64,000 nucleotides of DNA from Mycobacterium sp. M26 (GTDB lineage: Bacteria; Actinomycetota; Actinomycetes; Mycobacteriales; Mycobacteriaceae), in the NCBI RefSeq assembly GCF_001494595.1, contig NZ_LN929907.1, positions 1,307,468 to 1,371,467 on the forward strand, given 5' to 3'. The notes beneath the pieces were generated by a model. It did no database searches. It had not been told where the DNA came from and was given only the letters and a program-made list of their open reading frames with translations. Positions 59,602 through 64,000 of the stretch are shown piece by piece. Position numbers and translations under genes: made by a program. Position 1 is the stretch's first letter. The number at the start of each line of letters is the position of its first letter.

Positions 59602-59766
59602 TCCCCTCCCTGAGCCTTCCTATTCCTCAGATCGATAGCCACGAATAGCCTGGCAATCTGCTTTACCGATTCCGGAGGTCAAGCCAAGGCCTCGCTGGCA
59701 TGGTTACATGCTTGATAGCGGAAATTGTCGGCGGCAACATTTATGGTCGCTGAGGTGCTCGCCATT

Positions 59767-59906
59767 GGGGTGGCCGATGTAGATGTGAGCACCTCGAGGG
59801 GAGGGGTGGGCGAAGGGCGTCTACGTGGGTTGCGGGGGGGTGGCCGATGTAGATGTGAGCACCTCGAGGGGAGGGGTGGGCGAAGGGCGTCTACGTGGGT
59901 TGCGGG
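59767..59906. repeat. Perfect 70-bp tandem duplication
   Basis: 59767-59836 and 59837-59906 are identical over 70 bases, beginning GGGGTGGCCGATGTAGATG. The absence of any mismatch in non-coding DNA points to a recent event or to an assembly artefact. Confidence 0.95.
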
Positions 59907-59973
59907 TGGCCATTCCGTCGGAGCGACGTCGCCATGCTGCAGCCCGGCTGCGGTCCAAATGCCAGCAGAAAAG

Positions 59974-59988
59974 TACGGTACGTCCGTA
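59974..59988. promoter_or_regulatory. Palindrome TACGG-N5-CCGTA upstream of the helicase
   Basis: Five-base arms are perfect around TACGT. It lies 74 bases before the helicase start and is the only symmetrical element there, so it is a weak candidate operator. Confidence 0.35.
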
Positions 59989-60061
59989 TTGTCGATCGGT
60001 GCGCAGAGCTCAGAGGTGAGTTGTAGATGCGCTTAGTTGTGGAAAGCGGAAGGGGGAGTAA

Positions 60062-64000
<3,939 letters not shown>

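Larger units (their letters stand above)
59602..60061. other. 460-base intergenic region at the island boundary
   Basis: No convincing gene. It contains the 70-bp tandem duplication (59767-59906), a 15-bp palindrome (59974-59988) and the ribosome-binding site of the helicase (GGGGGAG, 60051-60057). Base composition drops below that of the left neighbours from about 59640 on. No tRNA end, integrase or insertion-sequence end is visible here. Confidence 0.6.

Noticed and set aside
59725..60036. A 103-codon frame across the 70-bp duplication
   Set aside because: No ribosome-binding site, no domain, and the protein repeats only because the DNA does.

Overview
The window is a high-GC actinobacterial chromosome segment that fits a rapidly growing mycobacterium (Mycolicibacterium-like). 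The evidence is the menaquinone gene set in the order known from Mycobacterium tuberculosis Rv0541c-Rv0566c, together with F420-dependent oxidoreductase families, a PGRS-type glycine-rich protein, WXG100 proteins, many GTGA/ATGA start-stop overlaps and several starts that look leaderless. Gene names below rest on recognised protein motifs and this synteny, not on a database search.

Layout. 1-2.1 kb: end of a methyltransferase, a membrane-anchored sulfite-oxidase-fold molybdoenzyme and a membrane protein. 2.0-8.4 kb: an Rv0541c-like membrane protein, a small DJ-1/YciI/beta-propeller operon facing an AraC regulator, an ArsR-SRPBCC pair with a clear operator, and a hydrolase/F420-oxidoreductase pair behind a perfect palindrome. 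8.4-17.5 kb: menE, a phosphate-transporter cassette (pit) inverted relative to M. tuberculosis with a possible PHO box, a VOC protein, an SDR, a large I-x-G-D-x-N repeat protein, menB and three short linked genes. 17.5-24.6 kb: a dispersed-repeat cluster, HAD phosphatase, HxlR regulator facing a metallo-beta-lactamase-fold gene, fadD8 behind a KstR-like box, another acyl-CoA ligase and menC. 24.6-28.6 kb: an insertion into the men cluster (hypothetical gene, frameshifted PGRS gene, GlxA regulator, DJ-1 protein) ending at bpoC. 28.7-40.2 kb: menD, a membrane protein, a DsbA-like lipoprotein, mgtA, menG (ubiE), a TetR-controlled FAD oxidoreductase, menJ, polyprenyl diphosphate synthase and htpX. 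40.2-53.5 kb: mscS, an AAA ATPase, gpsA, a type VII secretion-like cassette, a Baeyer-Villiger monooxygenase, aquaporin, a NarL-type two-component system, yajQ and tRNA-Tyr. 53.7-59.6 kb: three exported proteins, two of them large and repetitive. 60 kb to the edge: the first 1313 codons of a giant SF2 helicase of the DUF1998 type, with lower GC than its surroundings.

How it works together. MenD, MenC, MenE, MenB, MenG and MenJ plus the polyprenyl diphosphate synthase make and reduce menaquinone, the mycobacterial respiratory quinone; bpoC sits where a MenH-type hydrolase would be expected. Accessory genes occupy gaps between the conserved blocks, and several intergenic gaps carry short palindromic repeats.

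Most worth a second look: the helicase at the right edge (possible defence island), the WXG100/lipoprotein/large-protein cassette, a sequence motif shared by both flanks of the two-component system, a dispersed 20-bp repeat family, and several operators that decide start sites.
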